DNA of 64,000 nucleotides, from contig NC_081186.1 of NCBI RefSeq assembly GCF_029867415.1, positions 21,145,915 to 21,209,914 of the forward strand, written 5' to 3'. Below, one piece after another: positions 34,751 to 45,546 of the stretch (its first letter is position 1; every line of letters starts with the position of its first letter). The notes under the pieces were generated by a model, which searched no databases, was not told the DNA's origin, and was given only the letters and a program-made list of their open reading frames with translations. The DNA comes from Vicia villosa (taxonomy: Eukaryota > Streptophyta > Magnoliopsida > Fabales > Fabaceae). Both the position numbers and the translations under genes were made by a program.

Positions 34751-36161
34751 TGATCGGAAAATTATAGCAAGTGTACTATTTTCTCGATGTAGTAGTAATT
34801 GGGGGTATCCCCAGTGTCGATCTCTTGAGGACTGCGCAGAAACTTAAGTGTCTTAACACATTCAATTGAACAAAAACTCCTTGGTTTGTTTCAATGTTGT
34901 ATGCAAAATTATAAAATAAGAATTAAAAGATTAATAACTAAATAAACTTGTATGAGATAAATTGTAAAGTAATGCTAGGGGATGGTGTATGAAATTCCTT
35001 ATAATAACAATACTCTTAAAATTAACCAGATCACTACTAATTCATATCATCACCAATTTTGAGTGTGACTTTCCAAATTTCCTTTAGGGAAAATCATATA
35101 ATATTTCCTTTATACCCAAATTCCTTCGTTGTATAATAAGAATACTAATCTCTTTGTTTCAGCAGAAGAGTTACGTTTACAAATCTATATCTCAATTCCT
35201 TGATGATAGTGATTTATATTTTTATATAAAAGCATTAACCTTGGTTTTTCCGACCTAACGTTAACCATAAATCAAAACCTTATTTTCCAATAATGGTTTG
35301 CATTAAGAATACTATATAAAAATATGATAGTGAAAAAGTTATGAAATTACTAATAATACGAGCAAATTGTCATTACAATAGGAAATCAGGGACACCCCCC
35401 TAGCATTGGGGGGTTTAGCCTATCATGTTCATAAAATTAAAAACAAACATAGTGAAAGAGAAACTCATTACAATAGAATTAGGATGACTTTGATCTTCAA
35501 TAGCTTCCGCGGTTGAGAGATCTCCGTTTTCCCAACAATCGCATGTCTCTGCTCTTCCCCCAAATTGTACGTGAAAATTAAAATTCAATTCCAAAAAGAT
35601 ACCCTCTTCTCATGAAAAATAGGTTTAAGTAGTGATACTATGTTTCCATCTGGTGCAGAATGACAAAATTTCCCTTAATGAGTCCAAACTGAACAATCAG
35701 CAAAAATTGAAAAAATCTTCACGTTCACGCTGACACGGCCGTGTCAAACGACACGGGCTACCCGTGTCAGCTTCTGCCCACGCCATTCTTCTTCTGATTC
35801 CGTGACATTGGTCGTGTCAAACGACACTGGCAGCCTGTGTCAAACGACACTGGCTGTGTCAAACAACACTGGCAGCCTGTGTCAAACGACACTGGTCGTG
35901 TCAAACGACACTGGCAGCCTGTATTTTCTTCTGCTCTTGTTCTAATTCTTCTAGAAACTTTCCTTTTTCCTGAAATCAATAAACACTACCAAAACAACGT
36001 CTCAAAAACATCTAATTAGAAATATAATTAAAACAAGAACCGATTTGCAAAACATGAAGTAAATTAACTAAAACGATAGAAAACTAAACCATGGTGTTAC
36101 CGGAATGAGCGATTTCTTACCAAATAATCGATGGAAAGTATGTAAAATTGGTGACCGATCA
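34751..36161 (-). repeat. Athila 5' LTR (right copy)
   Basis: It is 1,411 bp long with ends TGATCGG and CCGATCA. It matches the left copy closely, with few substitutions, and holds extra units of the minisatellite at 35730-35922. No coding motif is seen. Confidence 0.92.
35730..35922. repeat. expanded palindrome minisatellite in the Athila 5' LTR
   Basis: Units CACTGGCAGCCTGTGTCAAACGA alternate with CACTGG(C/T)(C/T)GTGTCAAACGA. There is at least one pair of units more than in the other LTR, so the array changed after insertion. Confidence 0.85.
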
Positions 36162-36419
36162 GCTGTCCTTACTATTGTTGAGGAAAACCTTGTTGTTCCT
36201 ATTGTTGTCCCTTCAACCTCTGCAGTGTTGGAAACTCTGAAGGAGCTTCAGCAAAATCAAGCAACTGTGTTCAGTCGTCTGGAAAAGCAAGATGAAACAA
36301 ATGCTGAATCCAAGACCTGGATGCAAAGATCTGAAGAAGCTTCCAAGAAACAAGCTGCAGACAGTGCTGAGATCAAAAATCTTCTGGCAGCCTTAGCTTC
36401 TAAGCTTACCCAGTCTTAG
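36162..36419 (+). pseudogene. copia env-like ORF, C-terminal part
   Basis: This is the remainder of the gene split by the Athila insertion; it follows the right Athila LTR without a TSD. It reads VLETLKELQQNQATVFSRL and then EEASKKQAADSAEIKNLLAAL, with heptad spacing of Leu, Ile and Ala that suggests a coiled coil. The TAG at 36417-36419 is the natural end. A coiled-coil C-terminus is usual for this protein in SIRE-type elements. Confidence 0.75.
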
Positions 36420-37039
36420 TCTGAGTTTTGAGTCTTTGTTTAGGGTCTTCTTTGTTTCTTTCATTTGTTTTCTTTATCCATTGCATCTGCTTGTACACAT
36501 TCTGGCTAATCAATGAAAATTTCTTCCTTCATCTGTTATGTCTTTCATCTGAATCTTTTATTTATATGCTTTTTTATGTTATGACAAAAGGGGGGAGAAA
36601 CGTATGACTTGAATTGATTTATTATATTAGTTGATGGGCTTAAGTCTCAATATTCCTAACAAATATTGCAAAGTTTTTGCCTCTGATAGTTTTGCAGAAA
36701 TGAGATAATCTGAAAAAGCTCAAAAAGGGGAGAAACGTATCTTGAGAAAATCTTCCAAAGATCTGAAGTAAACAAAGCTTAATGCTCTGATACAAGAAAT
36801 TACAAGATCCGAAGCAAGCTACGCTCTGATACAAGAATTTAAAGATCTGATATAAGATCTGAAGCAAGCTACTTTGATGCTCTGATAAGCTAAGAAAAAT
36901 TCAAAGCTCTGAAGCTGTCCAATGGAAGCTCTGAATCATCTGAAGATAAAGTTCAACGTGAAAGTCTCTTCTGAAATGGAAAATACTCAGGGAAGTCTTT
37001 TATTTATAAACTCTTCTAGTATTAATTTCAGGGGGAGAT
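36420..37039 (+). other. copia 3' untranslated region with polypurine tract
   Basis: No coding motif is seen. GATCTGAAG and CTCTGATACAAG words recur at 36760-36870. AAAGGGGGGAGAAACG (36587) and AAAAGGGGAGAAACG (36723) are extra purine tracts. TTTCAGGGGGAGAT (37027-37039) directly precedes the 3' LTR and is the likely PPT. Confidence 0.7.
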
Positions 37040-37687
37040 TGTTAATCCTAGGGGGAGACATATTCACACATTCTGATTAATATGCTTTTACGCTATATCA
37101 GTGTACTATTCATATAAAGCATTAAATGCAGCAGTGTACTATTCATATAAAGCATTAAATGCTCCTCAACGGTCACTTTTCTCATTGCCTATATAAGTGA
37201 TGCTCTGGATGCTGAAGAACTAGAGAACACACGCTGAAGTAATCTTACGCTGCCAAATTGATTCTCAACGTTATTACACAAACAACTAACAACTTCATCT
37301 TCAACCTCACAAATATTGTAATATCTTAGTGAGTGTTAAAACTTAATTTTGAGAGAAATTCACTTGGTGATTATAGCTTATTAAGAAGCACATTAAACTC
37401 TTGTAATATTATTTACATCTTTGTAAAAGGAATACCTAGAGTGATCAAGTTGTGATATGTATACTCTAGAAGACTTAGAAGTTGTCTAAGTGGAAAACCA
37501 TTGTAATCAAGATTGATTAGTGGATTAAATCCTCAGTGGAGGTAAATCACTCTGTCAGGGGTGGACTGGAGTAGTTTGATTAACAACGAACCAGGATAAA
37601 AATAACTGTGTGATTATTTTTTATCTGCCATTTGTAGAAACAACCCTTATTCAATCCTCCCATTTCTAAGTGTTTTTCACTCCTTCA
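37040..37687 (+). repeat. copia 3' LTR
   Basis: About 648 bp, beginning TGTTAATCCTAGGGGGAG and ending near CACTCCTTCA. A TATA box (TATATAAG) lies at 37190-37197. A 32-bp tandem duplication with CAGTGTACTATTCATATAAA lies at about 37099-37162. The right flank is Tat RT code. No matching 5' LTR is in the window, so the exact end is set by the TG...CA rule only. Confidence 0.82.
37190..37197 (+). promoter_or_regulatory. TATA box of the copia LTR
   Basis: TATATAAG in ATTGCCTATATAAGTGATGC, about 150 bp into the LTR, in the usual place of the U3/R promoter. Confidence 0.6.
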
Positions 37688-37688
37688 A

Positions 37689-38327
37689 TTGGGACTCAGT
37701 TCCAAGCATTGGAAATTGTCAATTTTGTGCATGGAAAGAAAGTTACCATTACCGCATATTAATATGTTGGTTGATAGCACTGTTAAGTTCAACGTCTTCT
37801 CATTCATGGATGGATTTTCTGGCTATAATCAAATCATGATGGCGCCCGAAGACATGGAGAAAACAGTTTTTATCACACCTTGGGGCACATTTTGTTACCG
37901 TGTGATGCCATTCGGTTTGAAAAATGCTGAGGTACCTTATCAAAGAGCCATGACAACTCTCTTTCATGATATGAGACACAAAGAAATTGAAGTTTATGTG
38001 GACGACATGATTGGAAAGTCTGCATTTGAAGAAGAACATGTGGGGCACCTACTTAAGTTGTTCCAATGTTTGATAAAGTACAAGCTTCGTCTGAATCCTA
38101 GTAGGTGCACCTTTGGCGTCCGCTCTAGAAAGATTTTGGGTTTCATCGTTAGCCAAAGAGGTATTGAAGTTGATCCCGACAAAGTCAAGTTTATTCAAGA
38201 AATGCCTCCACCAAGAAAAGAGGAACAAGATAAAGGATTTCTTGGACGGTTAAATTACATCTCCAGATTTATCTCTCACATGACTGCAACTTGTGGACCA
38301 ATCTTCAAACTTCTCAGTAAGGACTAA
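37689..38327 (+). pseudogene. Tat reverse transcriptase, partial
   Basis: After a short non-matching start the frame reads LPLPHINMLVDST, FSFMDGFSGYNQIMMAPED, then TPWGTFCYRVMPFGLKNA and the catalytic VYVDDMIGKS (about 37995-38025). It continues with YKLRLNPSRCTFGVRSRKI, GIEVDPDKVK and GFLGRLNYISRFISHMTA, which are typical of Tat/Ogre. The palm is complete, but the finger region before LPLPHI is missing. A stop at 38325-38327 follows KLLSKD. Confidence 0.88.
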
Positions 38328-39300
38328 GAATGTAAATGGATAGAAGAATGTAAAAAATCTTTTGATAAAATTAAAGAGTACATGCTTGAACCTCCAATTT
38401 TCATCCCTCTAATAGAAGGAAGACCGTTGATCATGTATTTGACCGTGCTTGAAGATTCTATGGGATGTGTCCTGGGTCAGTAAGACGAGTCAAGTCGAAA
38501 AGAGTATGGCATTTATTACTTGAGCAAAAAGTATACCGATTGTGAAATAAGATATTCACTGCTCGAGAAAACTTGATGCACTCTTGTATGGGCTGCTCGC
38601 CGAATAAGGCGGTACATGTTGACCCATACGACATATCTTATATCTAAAATGGATCCAATCAAGTACCTATTTGAGAAGCCTGTTTTAACTAGAAGGATTG
38701 CCTGCTTGTAGATGTTATTATTAGAGTACGACATCCAATATCGTGCCCAAAAAGTCGTCAAAGGAAGTGTTCTGGTTGATCATTTGGCTTATCAACCCAT
38801 TGATGATGATCAATCCTTGCAATATAACTTCCCAAATGAAGAGATTATGTATTTGAAATCAAAAGAGTATGAAGAGCCTTTACCAGAAGAAGGACCAGAT
38901 CCTGAATCCCGACGGTGTTTGATATTTGATGGAGCTGTTAACACTTATGGTCATGGAATTCGGGCAATCATTATTATGCCACAAGGTTCTCATATACCAT
39001 TTACTGCAAGACTGATGTCCTACTGCACCAACAATATGGTATAGTACAAAGCTTATATCATGGGACTAGAGGAAGCCATTGATCTTAGAATCAAGATTTT
39101 GGATGTGTATAGAGATTCTGCTCTAGTTGTTAATCAGATTATAGGAGAATGGGAGACTCGTCATCCTGGTTTAATTCCTTACAGAGATTATGCCCGAAGA
39201 TTGTTGACCTTCTTCAACAAAGTTAAATTTTATCACATACCTCGTGAGGAAAATCAAATGGTAGATGCATTGGCTACTTTGGATTCCATGTATTAGGTGA
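38328..39300 (+). pseudogene. Tat dual RNase H region
   Basis: The first RNase H, with stops, is seen as MYLTVLEDSMGCVLGQ (38432-38480), IYYLSKKYTDCEIRYS and MDPIKYLFEKP. After a linker, a second RNase H begins with RRCLIFDGAVNTYGHGI (38910-38960), then GLEEAIDLRIKILDVYRDS and HIPREENQMVDALATL (39236-39280). Asp, Glu, Asp, Asp of the archaeal-type enzyme can be placed at FDG, LEEA, YRDS and VDALA. Two RNase H domains in one pol is the known mark of Tat elements. Stops at about 38481, 38574, 38709 and 39041 break the frame. Confidence 0.82.
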
Positions 39301-40610
39301 AGTTCCCAAATGAAGCGCCCAAAATTACAATCACGCGTCTAGACAGACCGACTCATATATTCCTTGTTGAAGAAGTCAAAGACGACAAGCCGTGGTTTTA
39401 TGACATCAAATCTTTCTCCAAAGACAAGAGTACCCACCTGGGGCATCTAGCAAAGACAGGAGAACTTTGAGAAGATTGTCTGGTAATTTCTTCCTAACTG
39501 GGGATGTGCTCTACAAAAGAAACTTTGACACGTTGTTGCTCAGATGTGTGGATAGACACTAAGCAAACCTGTTAATGCAAGAAATTCATGAAGGATCTTT
39601 TGACACTCACGCCAATGGACATGCAATGAGAAGAAAGATGTGAGCGGGTTACTATTGGATAACAATGGAATTTGAATGCTACAAATATGTGAAGAAGTGT
39701 CACAAGTGCCAAATCTATGCTGACAAGATCCATGTGCCTCTGGCGCTTCTCAATGTTATATCATCCCCATGGCCTTTCTCTAGGTGGGGAATAAACAAGA
39801 TTGGTATGATTAAACCAAAGGCTTCAAATTTACATTGCTTCATCTTAGTACGAAGTTACTTCCTACGCCAATGTTACTCGGCAAGTAATGGTGAGATTTA
39901 TTAAGAACAATCTTATATATCACTACGGCGTGCCCAACAGAATCATTACTGATAATGGTTCCAACTTGAACAACAAGATGATGAAAGAGTTGTGTGATGA
40001 ATTCAAGATTGAGCATCACAAATTTTCTCCCTATCAACCAAAGATGAATGGTGCAGTAGAGGCGAAAAACAAAAATATTAAGAAGATCATCCAGAATATG
40101 GTTGTGACTTACAAAGACTGGCATGAAATGCTCCCACTTGCTCTGTATGGGTATCATACTTTAGTTTGCACTTCAATTGGGGCAACTCCTTTCTCCTTGG
40201 TATATGGCATGGAAGTCGTACTCCTGATAGAGGCTTAAATTCCCTCCATGAGAATCCTAGTGGAAGCCAAATTATCAGAAGCTGAATGGTGTCAAGCTAT
40301 ATACGATCAGCTGAATCTCATTGAAGAAAAGAGAATGATCGCCTTGTGTCATGGTCAGCTATACCAAGAAAGAATGAAGAGAGCGTCCGACAAAAAGGTC
40401 AGACCTCGAAGACTTAAAGAAGGTGGTCTCATGCTTAAGAAGATACTATCTTTTCAACTAGATCCCAGGGGCAAATGGAATCCCAATTATGAAGGCCTGC
40501 GTGTTGTTAAGAAAGCCTTCTCAGGAGGTGTTTTGACTCTTACGACTATGGATGATGAGGAATTCCCGCGTCCTGTGAATGCCGATATGGTCAAGAAATA
40601 CTTTGTCTAA
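39301..40610 (+). pseudogene. Tat integrase, broken
   Basis: The zinc finger region is poor: CYKYVKKCHKCQIYADKIH near 39680 keeps the Cys pair. The first Asp segment (near 39785) is in a broken frame. The second is well kept as NRIITDNGSNLNNKMM (39938-39985), and the Glu as PKMNGAVEAKNKNIKK (40040-40087). The C-terminal part has GATPFSLVYGMEVVL and a domain ending RPVNADMVKKYFV, with TAA at 40608-40610. The sequence is typical of Tat/Ogre. Several stops lie in 39470-39900. Confidence 0.83.
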
Positions 40611-41457
40611 AGAAAAGAAAAAGAAATCTCGCTAAGTTGAAAACCTAAAAAGGCGACTTATGCAAAAATGAGTGTCTTGGTGGACTGAAGACCTGAAAGG
40701 ACGGTCCAGGAAAAAATTAGAGACGGAAGAAATAATCATCCCGATGAATTGAAAAACTGCAAAGGCAATCTATCCAAAAGTTAGGGATCATGGAAAGTAA
40801 TCACATCTGGTATAACTGGATCATCCTGAATATGCATTCTGAATACTTCCAACTGACGTCAGTGTACGCCCGATATTCAAAGTTGTTAGGGAGAATAGTG
40901 ATCATTGTACTTTAATGCAACCTTTCCCATTAAGCTACTGTATTTCTAAACTTTGTAATACTCTATGGAGTCATGCCGTTCGCAGACTACCATTATATTA
41001 ATAAAATTTGAGCCTTATCTCATTTCTTGGAATTCTTATCTTTTATTCTATATTACAAAAATGCTTTTAAAATTAAAAAGATTTGAAACAAAGTTAAAAT
41101 CACGCTTTCAAAAATGAAAAGATAAAACGTTTTCTTAAACTTGTGGATACGAAAGGAGATGTTGACCTTGGTTCCCAAGGAAGTTAATTCTCGAAGTGAG
41201 AAACTAAGCGCTAACGGATGATTATCCCCGTGAAGCAGCTGAGTCTTGACACAAGTCGTCTCTAGCCAAGTGCAGGTTTTCTTCTCGGAATGTGTTCCTT
41301 TTCAACGGGTTTTCTTCTCGGAATGAATCCTTTTGATAATAAAGAATGATTTGAGAGTGCTCTATCCCTAGCAAGTTTTGCCTCCACAGAAGATGTTACT
41401 GGTGATCGGTCGGGTATCCGGTGCTCTATACCCCGATGTTGTCATTCCCCAATGTGG

Positions 41458-41555
<98 letters not shown>

Positions 41556-42247
41556 GTGTGTGTGTCTGTTTGTTTCGTTAGCATATGCATAAGATTCATT
41601 CATCCATTAACATTTTTGCGTCCTGTTGATATGAGAAAATTATTATTCCACAAGTGATGTCTTTTCTCTCTCCATTTAAAGCGTCAGCTTTAGGCAGAAA
41701 GACCCATATCCTTGTGTTTCCCCAAAGAGTTTGTTCCTCATGGGAAGATTTTATTTTAGATTATTCATCTATCTTAAGATAGGATAAACCCTCATTTGAG
41801 CTTGTTCCTCATTGAGAAGTGTCTTGTTTGGATGTCTCTTTCTAATTACATCTTGGATTGAACTTCGTCTCTGACAAATGTGATTATATGGATCAGCGAA
41901 TCCTGAATTGGAAGTGCATTTATTTTTCACAATTGAAGATTTGGTCTTCTTAATAAGAACCTATTTGTGGTTCCTCAGAAAGTCAAGCTACTTTCATATT
42001 TATTACCCAACAACAAGAGATGATCTCTTTATTTGAGTAACTTGTATATCCCAGATTCCCTTCTTGAAAGAAGATGACAGTCTCTACGGAGCAATCAAAT
42101 TATTTCTGGTGAAGAAACTTGTGAACAGTTGGTCTCTCAGCGTCAGAGACAGTTCATGATAAAAAATTCCGATAGATGGTTAGCCTTCTCAAGATGATGA
42201 AGACAGACTATTGAAGAACATGGTTGTTATCCCTTATGAATGGTTAG
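40611..42247 (+). other. Tat 3' noncoding region and start of LTR
   Basis: No gene is seen. AAAACCTAAAAAGGCGACTT and ACCTGAAAGGACGGTCC (40640-40710) are the short repeated purine-rich words usual after pol in Tat elements. Two copies of GGTTTTCTTCTCGGAATG lie at 41275-41325. A compound microsatellite fills 41460-41566. The words GGT(T)AG-CTCTC-AGCG--CGAGACAG recur at 42128 and across the Tekay-2 insertion at 52070. Confidence 0.6.
41460..41566. repeat. compound (AT)n(GT)n(GC)n(GT)n microsatellite
   Basis: About 52 bp of TA are followed by about 28 bp of TG, 8 bp of CG and 17 bp of TG. The whole run alternates purine and pyrimidine. Frames through it are spurious. Confidence 0.97.
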
Positions 42248-44147
42248 TGTAACACCCCTTTTATACCCCAAAATAAATAAGCATATAATCAGAGAATAAG
42301 CATGCATATAATTCAAAAGGGCGTCACATCGACGTTTTCAAAAACTAAAAGCTTTTAAAAACCGACAGCATTTATCTACAATATACAATACACCTGGTCA
42401 TTTCAAATAACACCTAAACATTTAATTACAATTCACATAGAATATGCATTCACAGCGGAAAATACTAAAATACTCATGTATTTCATAAAATGATTCATGT
42501 CCCATACCATGATCATATCTCAATAATCATCTCAACATAAAATAAACCATAATCAGAATATTTGGCTTGAAATCCTCTCAAACAACAAGTAGCAAAATAA
42601 CAAGTTCTCAAGTCATAAACATAATACATAACCAATTAGAAACATGAGTTCAACACGCCTAGTCTACCCAGTGTTACATGACCAGAGCATCGACTCACTA
42701 CCTAATCTACAATAAAACATGGAAGAAAACTCCGGCTAGATCGCGCACGGGCTACTAAACTCCAAAACCTGCATGTCGCCAAACGAGGGCAACATTAAAA
42801 CAGAAGGGTGAGAATACAAATCATTATGAAGAAAGTATAATAAGATACAATGGTTAAGATCAACAATTAGAAGAATTCATTACACCTTGCCTAATCATGT
42901 AACATAATATGAATCAATATATTCACATATATTAAGCATTCAACAAGTATAAAGAGTATACTATTCTAATTCCAAAACTCTATTTCCAATTATGCACATA
43001 ACCATAATTATCACATATTCACACATTTAACCAAGTATGTATCAAAACACCACTCATTTCAATTATCAAACTCATACACATATCACAACTACATCAATTT
43101 CACATTTTCAATTACCGCATAACTCTAATGTGACTCAATGCAAGATATGTGATGCTATGCATGTGGTACCGCAATGTGAACCCAACGTTTCACCGCTTTC
43201 CGATTCAATATCTAGAATCCAAGCCACGCTTCCGATCCAGACAAGATCAAAGTCACCGCGTATGTTTCCAATTAAGGATCAATGTATTCTACGTCTATTT
43301 CCATTCAAGGATCACCGTCTATTACCATGTGAACCGACAGTTTCACCGCTTCCACAATAAAGCCGACTATGCCATGAATGAATGTACAATTACCAACAAC
43401 CTATGCAATTAAGATTATCTCATCAATCTTAACTGACCGCATACCAACAATAATTCAACTCTATGAATTATATATCAAATTGTACACAACATTCACAACG
43501 CATTGATATCAATCCACATAATAGAAACAATATTCAATTATGATTCACAAAACACAATTAACACCAGTAAATCATACTATCTCATGTTAATTCATATTGC
43601 CAACAAAACATAAGAATATACTTCCAAACCAAGTATTAATTCATTAGTATTTGGCCAAAAATACAATTACAGTTAAATTTTCAAGATACCGTAATTTACC
43701 GATAAAACGAATAATTGATCCAATTCCAAGTATATATTCAATCAATTAGACTCATTGAAATTAATTCAACTATTAATTAAATTAACCAATTAATAATTAC
43801 ACTACATTAGTTCCAAGTTTCTAATTCATTTTCTATTCCAAAACCAATATTTAATATAAAAGATATTCAAATTCACACTATTTCGGTCGGTGCATAAATA
43901 CTACATTTTCAACAAAATAACACTACCAAGTTAATCTACTAATTAAACTTAGCTACCACGTAAATTTTCATCAAATTCCGGATAACTAATTATACCGCTT
44001 AATTCCGCTATTCGGTCAAACGGGACTGTTTTGAATTTTTCCTACTAGCATCCTACGATTTCTATTAATTTCAAATCATAATTTATGGTCTTACAAGAAA
44101 ATGAACACTAAGTGGTGTTTCTTTTACCTTTTCACATTCCATCATAA

Positions 44148-44274
<127 letters not shown>

Positions 44275-44511
44275 ATAAAGTAGTGTTATAACATGACCAT
44301 AGCTACAACTATTCAAAAACTATTTGTTAAAACTATATGGAAAACAAAATACAATTTAAGTACAAAAGATTCATATGTCAACAAGCATATCATGACTTTA
44401 AACAATAGTATTATTTTACTACAAATACATCTGAGAGTTCCACCAAATTGATATTACCAGAAGGTATAATAAGAAACAAACATGAAACAATAAAAATATA
44501 AAAAAAATGAG

Positions 44512-44635
44512 ATACAAGGGGTTGCAAGTGGGGTTGCCAAACGACACCCCTTCCCCCAAGTAATACGCCGCCCTTCAAGGGGGCTCCGCCGGCCGTCAAG
44601 GCCTCTTGCCAAACCGCAAGACTCCTTTCCCAATT
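44512..44635. repeat. GC-rich island in the Tekay-2 LTR
   Basis: A block with CAAGGGGGCTCCGCCGGCC lies in an otherwise AT-rich LTR and is also present at 51072-51190. It is bounded by GGTTGCCAAACG and CTTGCCAAACCG, a short repeated word. The matching part of the Tekay-1 LTR lacks it. Confidence 0.7.
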
Positions 44636-45505
44636 TTCTTCTTAAATTTTTTTTCTGTTTCTAATCAGTGTTAATTCATACGCACAGACTGTTCTTCATA
44701 GCATTTAACATTATAGCATCAAATTAATTTCCAGGTTCCATTTAACACTACTCAGTATACCATAACACATTCAAATTAGCATTTTCATGGATTTCAACTA
44801 AGAAAAAATATAAACATGTTAATCTACCCATTATTCCCATTATACTAGCCCATAATAATAGGGATTCTCCCCCTTACCTCTTCAATTTCTTCAACCCTAG
44901 CTTGTTCTTGTTCTTCCCCTTTCTCCTTTCTATTTTCTCTTTTCTTTCTTTCTCAGCCTCTCTTGTTGCAATCCGTGAGAAAATGAGAGAAAATGTCACC
45001 TCTCACTAACCAAACCTTTACTAACTATGCCTAATGGGCCTAAATATAACACCCTCTATTTACTCCTAACATCAATAATTAAGCCCAATAAAATATATAC
45101 TATTTATTATTTCTATTTTAGTTACTAAATAAAATAACACCAATAATTAAATAGACACAAATATACACCCCAAGTTAATTAATATATATCAATTAACACA
45201 CCAACTAATTAAATAAATAATTAACACACCAAATTAATCAAATAAATAATAAAATAAATACTGTTAAAATCCTCTAATAACTCAATGTCTCGTATTTCCG
45301 GTCAAATCTTAGTTACTCGAAAAATTTCCAAAACGCTAAATATTAACTCATTAATATTTCTAATACTAAAAATATTAAAATTTCCGATTAAATATTGACC
45401 CGCTATCCCGAACTAATACCGACTAAATCGTCCCAAAAAGCAAAATTTTCAATAAACATCACAAATGACTAAATTAAGAAAATAATTATTTTTCCGGGAA
45501 TTACA

Positions 45506-45546
45506 ACTCTCCCCCACTTAATAGATTTTCGGCCTCAAAAATTACC
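45506..45546 (-). other. Tekay-2 polypurine tract
   Basis: On the minus strand TAAGTGGGGGAGAGT directly precedes the LTR start TGTAATTCCCGG. It is the same tract as in Tekay-1 (23254-23268). Confidence 0.88.

Larger units (their letters stand above)
14055..36161 (-). mobile_element. Athila/Cyclops-type Ty3/gypsy retrotransposon with nested insertions
   Basis: On the minus strand the order is 5' LTR (34751-36161), PBS for tRNA-Asp, gag, protease, RT, RNase H, integrase, noncoding spacer, ATHILA ORF1/env-like gene, 3' noncoding DNA, PPT and 3' LTR (14055-15422). LTR ends are TGATCGG and CCGATCA. Insertions of Tekay-1 (16204-26150) and the palindrome (27503-27891) account for about 10.3 kb of its length. 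No TSD is visible: AAACT lies left and GCTGT right. The two LTRs look nearly identical apart from repeat number, so insertion is fairly recent. Three in-frame stops and a gag frameshift show that it is inactive. Confidence 0.9.
4181..37687 (+). mobile_element. Ty1/copia retrotransposon, SIRE/Maximus type, 5'-truncated and twice interrupted
   Basis: The order of domains is gag, protease, integrase, RT, RNase H, then a separate env-like ORF, a polypurine tract and a 3' LTR. Integrase before RT is the copia order. The extra ORF after pol is the mark of the SIRE/Maximus lineage. The 5' LTR, PBS and start of gag are missing. An Ogre solo LTR (7679-10781) and an Athila-type element (14055-36161) are inserted in it. 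Its right end abuts RT code of a Tat-type element, so it seems to have landed there. Many stops and frameshifts make it inactive. Confidence 0.88.

Noticed and set aside
41378..41657. Frames with long YIYI and CVCV runs
   Set aside because: Microsatellite translation; the same holds for 44101-44283.
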